Part shown: piece by piece, positions 1 to 5,405 of the stretch
How the letters are laid out: every line of letters starts with the position of its first letter
How positions within the stretch are numbered: position 1 is the first letter of the stretch
DNA from: Deltaproteobacteria bacterium
GTDB lineage: Bacteria; Desulfobacterota; Desulfobaccia; Desulfobaccales; 0-14-0-80-60-11
Direction: 5' to 3'
Assembly: GCA_023381945.1 (NCBI GenBank)
Contig: JAMCQY010000294.1
Span: 1 to 5,809 of the forward strand
DNA: 5,809 bases
Position numbers and translations under genes: made by a program
The notes under the pieces: generated by a model
Seen by the model: only the letters and a program-made list of their open reading frames with translations
The model's database searches: none
Told to the model about the DNA's origin: nothing

Positions 1-622
1 CCGGGGTGAGAATCTGCTCCAGGATGGCGCCGAGCTGAACCTCGGCCCAGGTGCCTCGCACCTTGACGTTGGTCAGGACCCTTTTCAGGTCTCCCACGCC
101 GGTGGCCAGATGCTGCATTTCTCCGAGACCCTTATGTACGGCCTCCAACCGGTCGCTCACGAGTTTAAACGACTCTCCCAGCCGTTTTTCCAGGGTATTG
201 TGCAGCTTCTCATCCACCGTCCTGCGCATCTCGTCGAGCTTCTTCTCGTTGCCTTCCTGCAGTTCCTTAACCCGGGAGTCAAAGGTGAGACGCACCCGGT
301 CCAGGGCGCGCTGGTTTGATTCGGTGAGTTCCCCCAACTGTTTGGTCATGCCTTCCAGTTGCGCCTGCTGAACCTTTCCCAGGCCTTCCAAGGTCTTGAA
401 CAGCACCTCATTAGCCGATTTCAGGCCGCCGGCCACTTCTTCCCGCAGTTCCCGTCCGGCGCCCCTGGCCTCCTCCCGGCCCAGGCGCAGATCGTCGCGC
501 ACTTCCCGGGCAGCAGCCCTGGAACCTCTTTTCGCCAGGAGCGTTATAACCACCACCAGGACCATCAAGAGCGCGGTCGCGGCAGTGAGCGACAACATCA
601 ACCAAGGAAAAGCTTCATGCAT
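1..622 (-). CDS. rmuC: DNA recombination protein RmuC, N-terminal part (runs off left edge)
   Basis: RmuC-family proteins have a nuclease-like core and are linked to limiting DNA rearrangements at inverted repeats. This gene reads right to left; 207 codons are in the window and the C-terminal core is cut off. Residues about 8-30 form one hydrophobic membrane anchor. Residues about 35-160 are charged and heptad-like (coiled coil). The part near residues 140-207 matches the conserved RmuC core entry: KRLGESFKLVSDRLE, VHKGLGEMQ, GVGDLKRVLTNVK, then VRGTWAEVQLGAILEQIL. The ATG at 622-620 follows a modest AAGGT site inside the end of the upstream DUF3467 gene and overlaps that gene by 8 nt, which suggests translational coupling. 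The motif run is distinctive, so family membership is near certain; the DNA-repair role is family knowledge, not visible here. Confidence 0.95.
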   Translation of the reverse strand, partial: MHEAFPWLMLSLTAATALLMVLVVVITLLAKRGSRAAAREVRDDLRLGREEARGAGRELREEVAGGLKSANEVLFKTLEGLGKVQQAQLEGMTKQLGELTESNQRALDRVRLTFDSRVKELQEGNEKKLDEMRRTVDEKLHNTLEKRLGESFKLVSDRLEAVHKGLGEMQHLATGVGDLKRVLTNVKVRGTWAEVQLGAILEQILTP

Positions 623-884
623 GGTGGACCTTGAGCAGCAGCATCAGGCGCTTGGCCGCAAAGGGATTGAGGATGATGCGGTCGCTTAGCTTGACCGTTA
701 CTTCGTTCTGCCCGGTGTAAAGGGTGACGTTGGTGCCGAACAGCAAGGTCACCTCTTCCCTCGTGCTGGAGACGTTCACCACGTTGGCATAAGAAGTCCC
801 CATGCCCGAAGCATCCCATCTCACCCGCGGCACCGCCGCGCCGGTGGTCTGTTGCTCAGTTGCTGCCTCTTTTTCTTTTGCCAT
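615..884 (-). CDS. DUF3467 family small protein
   Basis: This 89-residue soluble protein has no signal peptide or membrane helix. After a low-complexity Glu/Thr/Gln-rich N-terminus comes a compact domain: SYANVVNVSSTREEVTLLF, then a beta-rich stretch, then KLSDRIILNPFAAKRLMLLL. The order 'Y-N ... F ... R-I-hydrophobic-x-P-x-x-A-K-R-L' is the DUF3467 signature as I know it; the family has no settled function. An ATG four codons upstream (896) is possible, but the ATG at 884 is preferred because GAGGTGG (888-894) sits just before it at normal distance and would be inside the longer form. The gene ends within the start of rmuC (8-nt overlap), so the two are probably one transcript with coupled translation. 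No clear promoter was seen in 897-1120. Confidence 0.85.
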   Translation of the reverse strand: MAKEKEAATEQQTTGAAVPRVRWDASGMGTSYANVVNVSSTREEVTLLFGTNVTLYTGQNEVTVKLSDRIILNPFAAKRLMLLLKVHHA

Positions 885-887
885 GCT

Positions 888-894
888 CCACCTC
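888..894 (-). promoter_or_regulatory. Ribosome binding site deciding the DUF3467 start
   Basis: Reads GAGGTGG on the minus strand, with the GAGG core 6 nt before the ATG at 884-882. It lies downstream of the alternative ATG at 896, so it supports the shorter protein. Confidence 0.7.
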
Positions 895-896
895 AT

Positions 897-1120
897 GAAA
901 GTTTTTTTATTTGTTACCTATATCGCTAACGGTTGATCATAAAGTCAGTAATTTGTTCTTCTGAAGTTAGGTCTACCGGTGAAGCGTAGCTGCTGAGGTT
1001 CTCCCCAAAAAATGAGACTTGTTATAATGAGAGGCCTCGCAAACAGGAGAGACCTTCCGGCAGTCTCGGTTTACGGTTGAAGAGAGCCTGCAGAACTGTT
1101 TAATTATAATGTGCAATTGA
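897..1120. other. Intergenic region between the membrane protein and the DUF3467-rmuC pair
   Basis: About 220 bp with no coding frame that looks real. It holds a small hairpin (GAGAC/GTCTC arms around 1050-1070), an 8-bp palindrome GAGGCCTC (about 1031-1038) and, on the minus strand, a T-run in ATTTTTTGG near 1010. These might form a weak end for transcripts from the membrane-protein gene. A perfect TATAAT on the plus strand (1023-1028) has no matching -35 box and no gene after it. No convincing minus-strand promoter for DUF3467 was found. Confidence 0.4.
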
Positions 1121-1435
1121 CTATTGCTTATTAGCATTCAATAAATAAAAAATTTGAAGTACAACAAAATAGATGAATACTGCGCCGGCAACGATAAGTG
1201 TAATCCGAGTCTTTTTCTTATCTTTTTTCCACCATTTTTCCCACCACCTATCGTAGAAATAAAGTATCATTGCAGCAACACCGATTAACATGACGACTGC
1301 TCCAACAATATTTTCCAAATGGCTTGCAGGCTTAGTGACAGTTAGCCTCAAATAACCAAAACAGAGAAAGCCAATTATCAGCCCCCGCCATGGCTTAAGA
1401 CGACGGATAAAATTAATGAGATCGGCTTTGTTCAT
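1121..1435 (-). CDS. Unrecognised small integral membrane protein (three helices)
   Basis: I do not recognise a family. The 104 residues contain three hydrophobic stretches: about 17-33 (GLIIGFLCFGYLRLTV), 43-61 (IVGAVVMLIGVAAMILYFY) and 78-99 (ITLIVAGAVFIYFVVLQIFYL). Between the second and third lies an aromatic and basic loop, RWWEKWWKKDKKK, expected on the cytoplasmic face by the positive-inside rule, giving N-in/C-out topology. The ATG at 1435 follows TTAGGCG with a spacer of about 6 nt, a fair ribosome site. The gene is distinctly AT-rich beside GC-rich neighbours, a possible sign of transfer. It lies about 90 bp downstream of the RTX frame on the same strand; shared transcription is possible but unproven. 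The hydrophobic pattern and ribosome site make it a likely real gene, function unknown. Confidence 0.7.
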   Translation of the reverse strand: MNKADLINFIRRLKPWRGLIIGFLCFGYLRLTVTKPASHLENIVGAVVMLIGVAAMILYFYDRWWEKWWKKDKKKTRITLIVAGAVFIYFVVLQIFYLLNANKQ

Positions 1436-1528
1436 AAAATCGCCTAAATATAGTTTAGAAAATTCCGACCCTAAAGCAAATGTCCCACAGGCAGGAAGCC
1501 CTGCGCTGCGCTCAAGGACAAGCCTGCT

Positions 1529-2431
1529 CTACCGAACCTGGACTTTTCGTAACGTACAGAGCCTGGTTTCCCATTTATCCCTTAAGGATATTTCCTTGCC
1601 CAGGTCCACAATCCAGTCGTCGCCGTTGTCCGGATTCTTGACGTGCGAGCCCTTTAACGGAGTCAGGTTAATCTGCCAATCGAGTCTGCCGTGGGACTCT
1701 TCGCAGCCTGGCTGGTAAAAATCACCCTTGAGGTCATCAAATAGCATTAAGAACTTTTTCGCCGCTGACGATGCGGAAGCGTTGTTCAGTTGGATGCCAT
1801 TGATCAGGGTGTCATGCCCAGGACCGCCCCAGAGAAAATTGCTCCCCGGACCGCCGTCGAGGTAGTCATTGCCGGGTCCGCCAATCAAGATATCATCGCC
1901 CTCGCCGCCCAAGAGAACGGGGTTGCCCCGGCCGCCGATCAGGAGGTCGTTGCCAACGCCACCGATCAGCGTGACGTCGGATTTGCCCGCGGGAGCCATT
2001 ATCAGGTCATTGCCGGCGCCGCCGTCGATGGTGACCGCAAAGCCGGGATCGCCCCGGCCCTCCTGTTTCACGAAAATCAGGTCGTCCCCGGCCCCTCTGT
2101 TGACCAGCAAGGCCTGGCTGGGATTGCGGAAATCCACCTCCGCGCTGGAGTCACGGCTGGTGAGGCGGGAGAGTTTATCCGCCGGGGTGGTATTGATTGC
2201 CAGGGTAATGAGGTCGTTGCGACCACCAAACCGGAAGGTGCGGTCTGCTGCCGCCAGAGTGTCCTGCATGGCATCAAGGTGCGTATAAGAGATCAGGCCA
2301 CCGTCCACCTGCACGGCGCCGGAATCGGCATCACTGAAAGTATGGTCCACGGTGGTCACCGTGCCGCCGTTCAGGAGCACCGGATGTTTAAGATTTTGCG
2401 ATCGGCCAAAAGCCCATGAGGTACTCTTCAC
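1529..2431 (-). CDS. RTX calcium-binding-repeat protein, probably 5'-truncated remnant
   Basis: RTX nonapeptides (GGxGxDxUx) bind Ca2+ and fold into a parallel beta-roll, normally in proteins exported by type I secretion. Seven copies occur at residues 137-145 and 157-210 (GGAGNDLIM, GGVGNDLLI, GGRGNPVLL, GGEGDDILI, GGPGNDYLD, GGPGSNFLW, GGPGHDTLI), plus a degenerate one at 112-120. Two copies (GGRGNPVLL, GGPGSNFLW) lack the key Asp. Residues about 35-110 (GGLISYTHLDAMQDTL, RTFRFGGRNDLITL) resemble a domain that precedes RTX repeats in large surface or secreted proteins. The only possible start is a GTG at 2431, directly after an in-frame TGA, without a ribosome site, inside heptamer repeats, and with no domain beginning there. 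The roughly 90-residue C-terminus shows no recognised secretion signal. The gene sits 31 nt after the MEMO gene. RTX identity is sure; an intact, expressed gene is doubtful. Confidence 0.75.
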   Translation of the reverse strand: MKSTSWAFGRSQNLKHPVLLNGGTVTTVDHTFSDADSGAVQVDGGLISYTHLDAMQDTLAAADRTFRFGGRNDLITLAINTTPADKLSRLTSRDSSAEVDFRNPSQALLVNRGAGDDLIFVKQEGRGDPGFAVTIDGGAGNDLIMAPAGKSDVTLIGGVGNDLLIGGRGNPVLLGGEGDDILIGGPGNDYLDGGPGSNFLWGGPGHDTLINGIQLNNASASSAAKKFLMLFDDLKGDFYQPGCEESHGRLDWQINLTPLKGSHVKNPDNGDDWIVDLGKEISLRDKWETRLCTLRKVQVR

Positions 2432-2448
2432 TGCTCACTGCTTACTAC
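2428..2448. repeat. Heptamer tandem repeat at the 5' end of the RTX frame
   Basis: On the plus strand the order is TCACTGC, TCACTGC, TTACTAC: two perfect copies and one degenerate copy, 7 nt apart. A C7 run follows at 2452-2458. Such short heptanucleotide repeats occur scattered in several bacterial genomes. Here they occupy the place where the RTX gene should have its ribosome site and start. Confidence 0.6.
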
Positions 2449-2462
2449 TCGCCCCCCCGGCC

Positions 2463-3305
2463 TCACCCCTCCAGCACGATTCCGGCATAACCCACGAAGC
2501 TGTCGTTCGGCATGACGTCGTAGCTGGTGTAATAGTCATGGAGGACGCCTTTCCGGGCCCCCAGTTTCCGGGCGGCGGCCACCGCGGCCACGGCGCCGCC
2601 GGCGCTGCAGGCGCTCTGGTCTTCCTGGGCCGCTTGCAGCATCCCAGGCCCGTTCAGTTGCAGAGCCTCATTGATGAAGCGCTTATCATTGACCTCTTTG
2701 ACCCATTTGACCGCCTCGGCGCCCAGGCCCTTGGGGGCCCAGCCGTAGTTGGGACCGTAGTGGGTCAGATCGGTGGACCCAAAGGCCAGGATGGAGACCT
2801 TGAGTTCCTGGGCCACGGCCACCACCGCCTCCCCCAGTTCCATGGCCGTTGGCGATTGGGGTGAGCGCAGCGCCAGTACCTTGGCCTTGGGGTAAAAATA
2901 TCTCACCATGGGGAGCTGGACCTCAATGGTGTTGTCCCCCGGATATTCTTCGCCCAGGGAGAGGCGTTTCCGCAAAGGCGCGTAAAACTCCGTGGCCAGG
3001 GTTACGTTCCCCAAGGGGGTCTCCCAGGCCTCGTCGCTCACCAGCAGAGGCGGGGAATTTCCCCCCAGGTGCCCGCCGAAGACCACGACCACCTGGGGTT
3101 GGGTCACCTTGGCGGTGAGGCCGAAGACCCGGGCCGCCGCCTTCCCGGAAAAGTACCAGCCGGCGTGAGGCACGATGCCTCCATATACCCTGACGCCCGC
3201 GGGCAGTGGGGCCGCCCCCGCCATATAATGCTCGATCTCGGCCTGGCAGCCGCTGGCGCTGCCAGGATACCAGCCCGCCGGCAGCATCCGTTCCCGGACT
3301 CGCAT
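2463..3305 (-). CDS. MEMO1 family / AmmeMemoRadiSam system protein B
   Basis: This is a cytosolic protein of the MEMO family, which shares the fold of class III extradiol dioxygenases (LigB type). Its 280 residues equal the usual family length. Motifs run in the expected order: GGIVPHAGWYFSGKAAARVF (42-61), VVVVFGGHLG (72-81), DNTIEVQLP (124-132), ILAFGSTDLTHYG (172-184), CSAGGAVAAVAAARKLGA (233-250) and VGYAGIVL (271-278). The metal-site residues known from human MEMO1 (two His 32 apart, Asp/His in DLxHY, then Cys) appear as His47, His79, Asp179, His182 and Cys233. In most relatives I know the third motif begins with Glu-His; here it is Asp-Asn. The ATG at 3305 has an excellent AAGGGGAGG site 5 nt upstream. 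The usual AMMECR1 and radical-SAM partner genes are not in the window. The biochemical role in bacteria is unsettled. Confidence 0.92.
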   Translation of the reverse strand: MRVRERMLPAGWYPGSASGCQAEIEHYMAGAAPLPAGVRVYGGIVPHAGWYFSGKAAARVFGLTAKVTQPQVVVVFGGHLGGNSPPLLVSDEAWETPLGNVTLATEFYAPLRKRLSLGEEYPGDNTIEVQLPMVRYFYPKAKVLALRSPQSPTAMELGEAVVAVAQELKVSILAFGSTDLTHYGPNYGWAPKGLGAEAVKWVKEVNDKRFINEALQLNGPGMLQAAQEDQSACSAGGAVAAVAAARKLGARKGVLHDYYTSYDVMPNDSFVGYAGIVLEG

Positions 3306-3310
3306 GGTCG

Positions 3311-3319
3311 CCTCCCCTT
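3311..3319 (-). promoter_or_regulatory. Strong ribosome binding site of the MEMO gene
   Basis: Reads AAGGGGAGG on the minus strand with a 5-nt spacer to the ATG at 3305. This fixes the start and suggests good translation. Confidence 0.8.
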
Positions 3320-3399
3320 GTGGCGTTCGCCGGTGAGCCCATCTTATCCGGGCCGCCGGTCATCCTGAAACTCTTTAAAATTCAAGCTATTTGCCCCCA

Positions 3400-3428
3400 A
3401 TTTAATTCAAGAGTGGCCTCTTTGTCAA
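3400..3428 (-). promoter_or_regulatory. Sigma70-type promoter for the MEMO gene
   Basis: On the minus strand a perfect TTGACA (3428-3423) is followed after exactly 17 nt by TTAAAT (3405-3400), four of six matches to the -10 consensus. Transcription would begin near 3393, leaving a leader of about 88 nt before the ATG at 3305. The RTX frame 31 nt downstream of the MEMO gene would be on the same transcript. Confidence 0.65.
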
Positions 3429-3467
3429 GTTGGAGACCGGTCGGAATCCGGCGGCTCCTGGCGGTCA

Positions 3468-3502
3468 AATATATAATAAATTTTCTTTTAAAATTATATA
3501 TT
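3468..3502. promoter_or_regulatory. AT-rich inverted repeat between divergent promoters
   Basis: Arms AATATATAAT (3468-3477) and ATTATATATT (3493-3502) are perfect complements around a 15-nt AT-only-but-one loop. The right arm overlaps the -35 box of the plus-strand promoter at 3501. It could be an operator, an upstream AT element or simply bent AT-rich DNA. Confidence 0.4.
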
Positions 3503-3530
3503 GGCAAAAAATTTCCTGGTTTGCTATGGT
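3501..3530 (+). promoter_or_regulatory. Putative promoter of the small secreted-protein gene
   Basis: TTGGCA (3501-3506, five of six) and TATGGT (3525-3530, four of six) are separated by 18 nt. Expected initiation near 3537 would give a leader of about 22 nt before the ATG at 3559. Very AT-rich DNA lies directly upstream. Confidence 0.45.
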
Positions 3531-3558
3531 GGCGGCAAATTTAGATGATGAAAGCGGT

Positions 3559-3714
3559 ATGGTAATGCGCACCATAATCCCGATTCTGGCAGTCATGGTG
3601 TCGGCCCTGGTCGTGGGCCCGGCCGGTTCGGCTTTCCCTGCAGACTCAGGGGTTCAGCCGCTGCAACTGGCGAAGTTGAATAATAGTTCTGTAAAGAAGG
3701 CGCGCCAAAAGTGA
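3559..3714 (+). CDS. Small secreted protein with signal peptide; in-frame TGA before a basic tail
   Basis: I do not recognise a family. From the ATG at 3559 (or 3565) the product starts with a typical Sec signal: MVMR, a hydrophobic core TIIPILAVMVSALVVG, then small residues with likely cleavage after AGSA or SAFPA. The mature part is only about 25 residues and ends in KKARQK at a TGA (3712-3714). The same frame then stays open for 27 codons to TAA at 3796-3798, coding a Lys/Arg/Pro/Gly-rich tail (e.g. KPAGKRAKQVKTKKPGG, ending RPRPKRG) with 19 of 27 codons ending in G or C. The TGA may therefore be a nonsense mutation in an 80-residue protein. The ribosome site is weak (AAAGCGG). A promoter-like pair lies just upstream. 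The signal peptide gives moderate confidence that this is or was a gene. Confidence 0.5.
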   Translation: MVMRTIIPILAVMVSALVVGPAGSAFPADSGVQPLQLAKLNNSSVKKARQK

Positions 3715-3798
3715 AACCTGTCGAAACCCGCCGGGAAGCGGGCAAAGCAAGTCAAAACTAAAAAGCCCGGCGGGCGGCCGCGGCCAAAACGCGGGTAA
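3715..3798 (+). pseudogene. Possible 3' remainder of the small secreted-protein gene beyond the TGA
   Basis: Twenty-seven in-frame codons follow the TGA at 3712-3714 and end at TAA. They encode eight Lys, five Arg and four Pro, continuing the basic character that starts just before the stop (VKKARQK). The DNA also forms hairpins: CCCGC/GCGGG at 3727-3742, GCCCG-G-CGGGC near 3764-3774 and GGCCGCGGCC next to it. Low-complexity GC-rich sequence could mimic coding bias, so this is a suggestion. Confidence 0.35.
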
Positions 3799-4043
3799 AT
3801 CTTCGCAACGGCACCACTCTTAATGCCAGGCCGGCCTGTTCTCCAGCCGCACTACTCTAATCTGCCTTACAAGATGCCTGTCGGGAGCTTCTTTCTTGGC
3901 TGGCAGAATTGAACGCGACTTTTAATGACCAGCCCCCGTATTCCAATGACTATCGTTTTTTATCCGTTACTCTGTTACTGCGCACGAAGAATTCCTCATA
4001 AGAACTTGAATGTTGCCCGGCGATATAATAAATTATGGTCGCT
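3799..4043. other. Region upstream of tRNA-Leu without a convincing gene
   Basis: About 245 bp. It contains a perfect 12-bp palindrome CAGGCCGGCCTG (3827-3838), short open frames on both strands without ribosome sites, and an AT-rich end with TATAAT at 4024-4029. I see no gene here. Confidence 0.4.
4024..4029 (+). promoter_or_regulatory. Likely -10 box of the tRNA-Leu gene
   Basis: A perfect TATAAT lies 14 nt before the first base of the mature tRNA, a fitting distance for a short 5' leader. The best -35-like hexamer, TTGAAT at 4006-4011, is too close (12-nt spacer), so only the -10 is supported. Confidence 0.4.
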
Positions 4044-4130
4044 GCCTGGGTGGCGGAACGGGTAGACGCAAGGGACTTAAAATCCCTCGGGGTTCGCCCC
4101 GTGCCGGTTCGAGTCCGGCCCCAGGCACCA
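4044..4130 (+). tRNA. tRNA-Leu (UAA anticodon)
   Basis: A full cloverleaf can be drawn in 87 nt with encoded CCA. Acceptor arm GCCTGGG (4044-4050) pairs with CCCAGGC (4120-4126), followed by discriminator A and CCA (4128-4130). The anticodon stem AGGGA/TCCCT encloses the loop CTTAAAA with anticodon TAA at 4078-4080. A long variable arm, CGGGGTTCGCCCCG, marks the class II type, and the T-arm GCCGG-TTCGAGT-CCGGC is canonical. It decodes UUA (and UUG by wobble). tRNA-Leu 3' ends are common sites for integrases; repeats after this one are noted separately. Confidence 0.97.
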
Positions 4131-4186
4131 ATTATTTCAGCATCTTACCGATTTAGTTTTTCCTTCCCAGCGGCAGTTTTCGCCCC

Positions 4187-4206
4187 ATGTTCCCAAAATG
4201 TTCCCA
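4187..4206. repeat. Direct repeat ATGTTCCCA, two copies 11 bp apart
   Basis: ATGTTCCCA at 4187-4195 and again at 4198-4206, with AA between. The spacing is about one helical turn, as expected for two protein-binding sites on one face of DNA. It starts 57 bp after the tRNA 3' end. Confidence 0.5.
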
Positions 4207-4389
4207 TACTGGTTTAGTAGGAAAAAAGCCAAATTTTATGTTAAATATGCTAGTTAGGCGAAATCCCCCTTTTTCTCTGGTCTGACCAAATTTACAGGTT
4301 ATTTTTGCGGACCCTTCGGTGGGTTGGCCAGCAGCGTCACAGAACACATTGTAATCCACTACCCTTCGTGGCGGGGCTGATACATCTGA

Positions 4390-4421
4390 TCAACGTCAAT
4401 TTTTCCTGTTCAACGACAATT
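4390..4421. repeat. Direct repeat TCAACG(T/A)CAATT, two copies 20 bp apart
   Basis: TCAACGTCAATT (4390-4401) and TCAACGACAATT (4410-4421) differ at one position, spaced about two helical turns. Repeated short motifs of this kind occur at the ends of some insertion sequences (IS21-type), but no transposase gene is present, so the source is uncertain. Confidence 0.45.
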
Positions 4422-4528
4422 AAAATTTCCGTTTCGTCGATGCTGCTGAGGGGAGGCGACTGAGCCTGAGAGTGATCACGGTAATCGAGGAAGGTCGGTA
4501 CTCGCATATTGTAGGACCGTTGGCACCG

Positions 4529-4555
4529 GGGGCGGCGGGATCTTTCCGCCGCCCC
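4529..4555 (-). terminator. GC-rich hairpin after the fused hydrolase gene
   Basis: A perfect 10-bp stem, GGGGCGGCGG (4529-4538) with CCGCCGCCCC (4546-4555), around a 7-nt loop. It lies 22 nt past the stop of the minus-strand gene, the natural place for a transcript end. However, no T-run follows it on the minus strand. On the plus strand T5 follows after five bases (4561-4565), so it might instead stop plus-strand transcription. Confidence 0.45.
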
Positions 4556-4577
4556 TGCCGTTTTTGAGGCGGATGGT

Positions 4578-5405
4578 TTAGCTGAAGCCGAACATCAGCC
4601 ACGCTTGGTGGCAGACCCAGTCGGGATACAGTTCGGTCATTGCGTCGTAGAGTTCGCGATCGCTGGAGGTTGACTCCAGGAGTCGGCCGAAGTCGGTAAG
4701 GTAGCGTTTCGACTCCTCGATGGCCGCCGGGGTATCCGGGGCGCCCGGCTTCTTGTGACCGGCTACGGCGATCTTCGGATTCAACGCCGCCAAACGGTCC
4801 AGCGCGGCAATCCAATTCGCGCGGCTTTCCGGTGTGGTCTCACCGACGTACATGTGGCACTGGTTGTATAGGACGTCGCCCGCTACGACGAGATCGATCG
4901 TTGGCACGTGCAGGGAGGTGGTATCGACGGCGTCGGTGCGGCCTTGTTCGATGATGCGCAACTCGTGGCCCTCCAGGGTGAAGACTTGGTCGTCGTAGGG
5001 TTCGGCGAGCGCGATCCCGGCTGGCAGTTGCCCGGGCCAGCGCTTGCGGAACAACGGCATCAGTTGGGAGTATTTGCGCATCAGCTCTACTGACTTCGGT
5101 GTGGCGATGGCCCGGGCGTCGGGGAACCGTTGCAGCAGCACGCTGAGCCCGAGGAAGTGGTCGGGATGGCCATGGGTGATGTAGATCGTGGTGAGGTTGC
5201 GATGGTGGAGGGCAACCCAGTTGGCCAGCGCTTCGGCTTCGGCGACGGTGGTGAGGGTGTCGACGAGGACGGCGTCGTTCTCGCCGAAAATCAGTGTCGA
5301 GGTCATCGGATCAAACGCGGTCGGCGGCCCAAACGGCCGGGCCCGCTCACCGACCATTGCCTTTTCCGGTGCAGTGAAAACGTTGACGCTAAGTACAGAT
5401 GACAT
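4578..5405 (-). CDS. Possible internal start: free MBL-fold hydrolase from codon 95
   Basis: Initiation at the in-frame ATG 5405-5403 would give a 275-residue hydrolase without the ferredoxin, the normal length of a stand-alone member. AGAAAGGAG sits 8 nt upstream. Either both forms are made, or this was the original gene before fusion. It is an alternative product of the same frame, not a separate gene. Confidence 0.5.
   Translation of the reverse strand: MSSVLSVNVFTAPEKAMVGERARPFGPPTAFDPMTSTLIFGENDAVLVDTLTTVAEAEALANWVALHHRNLTTIYITHGHPDHFLGLSVLLQRFPDARAIATPKSVELMRKYSQLMPLFRKRWPGQLPAGIALAEPYDDQVFTLEGHELRIIEQGRTDAVDTTSLHVPTIDLVVAGDVLYNQCHMYVGETTPESRANWIAALDRLAALNPKIAVAGHKKPGAPDTPAAIEESKRYLTDFGRLLESTSSDRELYDAMTELYPDWVCHQAWLMFGFS

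Larger units (their letters stand above)
4131..4577. other. Gene-poor region between tRNA-Leu and the fused hydrolase gene
   Basis: About 450 bp, AT-rich up to about 4440 and GC-rich after. It holds two sets of short direct repeats (4187-4206 and 4390-4421), a 47-codon open stretch without a start (4424-4567, plus) and a strong GC hairpin (4529-4555). A 68-codon minus-strand frame with a GTG start (4153-4359) looks like chance. The position after a tRNA suggests debris of an integrated element, but no integrase is recognisable. Confidence 0.4.

Noticed and set aside
1023..1028. Perfect TATAAT on the plus strand
   Set aside because: No -35 partner at 16-18 nt and no plus-strand gene or clear RNA structure after it.
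1441..1475. Promoter-like TTTAGG / TATATT pair just before the membrane-protein gene
   Set aside because: Initiation would fall almost at the start codon and exclude the ribosome site from the transcript.
1790..2419. 209-codon open frame on the plus strand
   Set aside because: It is the antisense shadow of the RTX repeats; their GC-rich periodic codons keep the opposite frame open. The minus strand gives a clear protein signature and this frame does not.
2352..2864. 170-codon open frame on the plus strand
   Set aside because: It lies opposite the MEMO gene and the RTX 5' end, shows no motif and has no ribosome site. The MEMO frame has full family motifs.
3712..3714. TGA as a selenocysteine codon
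   Set aside because: The downstream hairpin is formally suitable, but the site is in a Lys-rich tail without a redox motif. A nonsense mutation or true stop is more likely.
3820..3920. Overlapping short frames on both strands (about 30 codons each) with fairly protein-like composition
   Set aside because: The minus-strand frame lacks a start codon, the plus-strand frame lacks a ribosome site, and no family is recognisable.
4153..4359. 68-codon minus-strand frame starting with GTG between the tRNA and the hydrolase
   Set aside because: No recognisable domain, poor ribosome site, and it crosses the direct repeats; it looks like chance openness in AT-rich DNA.
4424..4567. 47-codon open stretch on the plus strand ending at the GC hairpin
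   Set aside because: No start codon with a ribosome site and no recognisable motif; the stretch partly encodes the hairpin itself. Could be a gene remnant, but the evidence is too thin.
4420..4815. 131-codon minus-strand frame overlapping the hydrolase 3' end
   Set aside because: It overlaps the real gene out of frame and is rich in Arg, Pro and Ser, as expected for a shadow frame.
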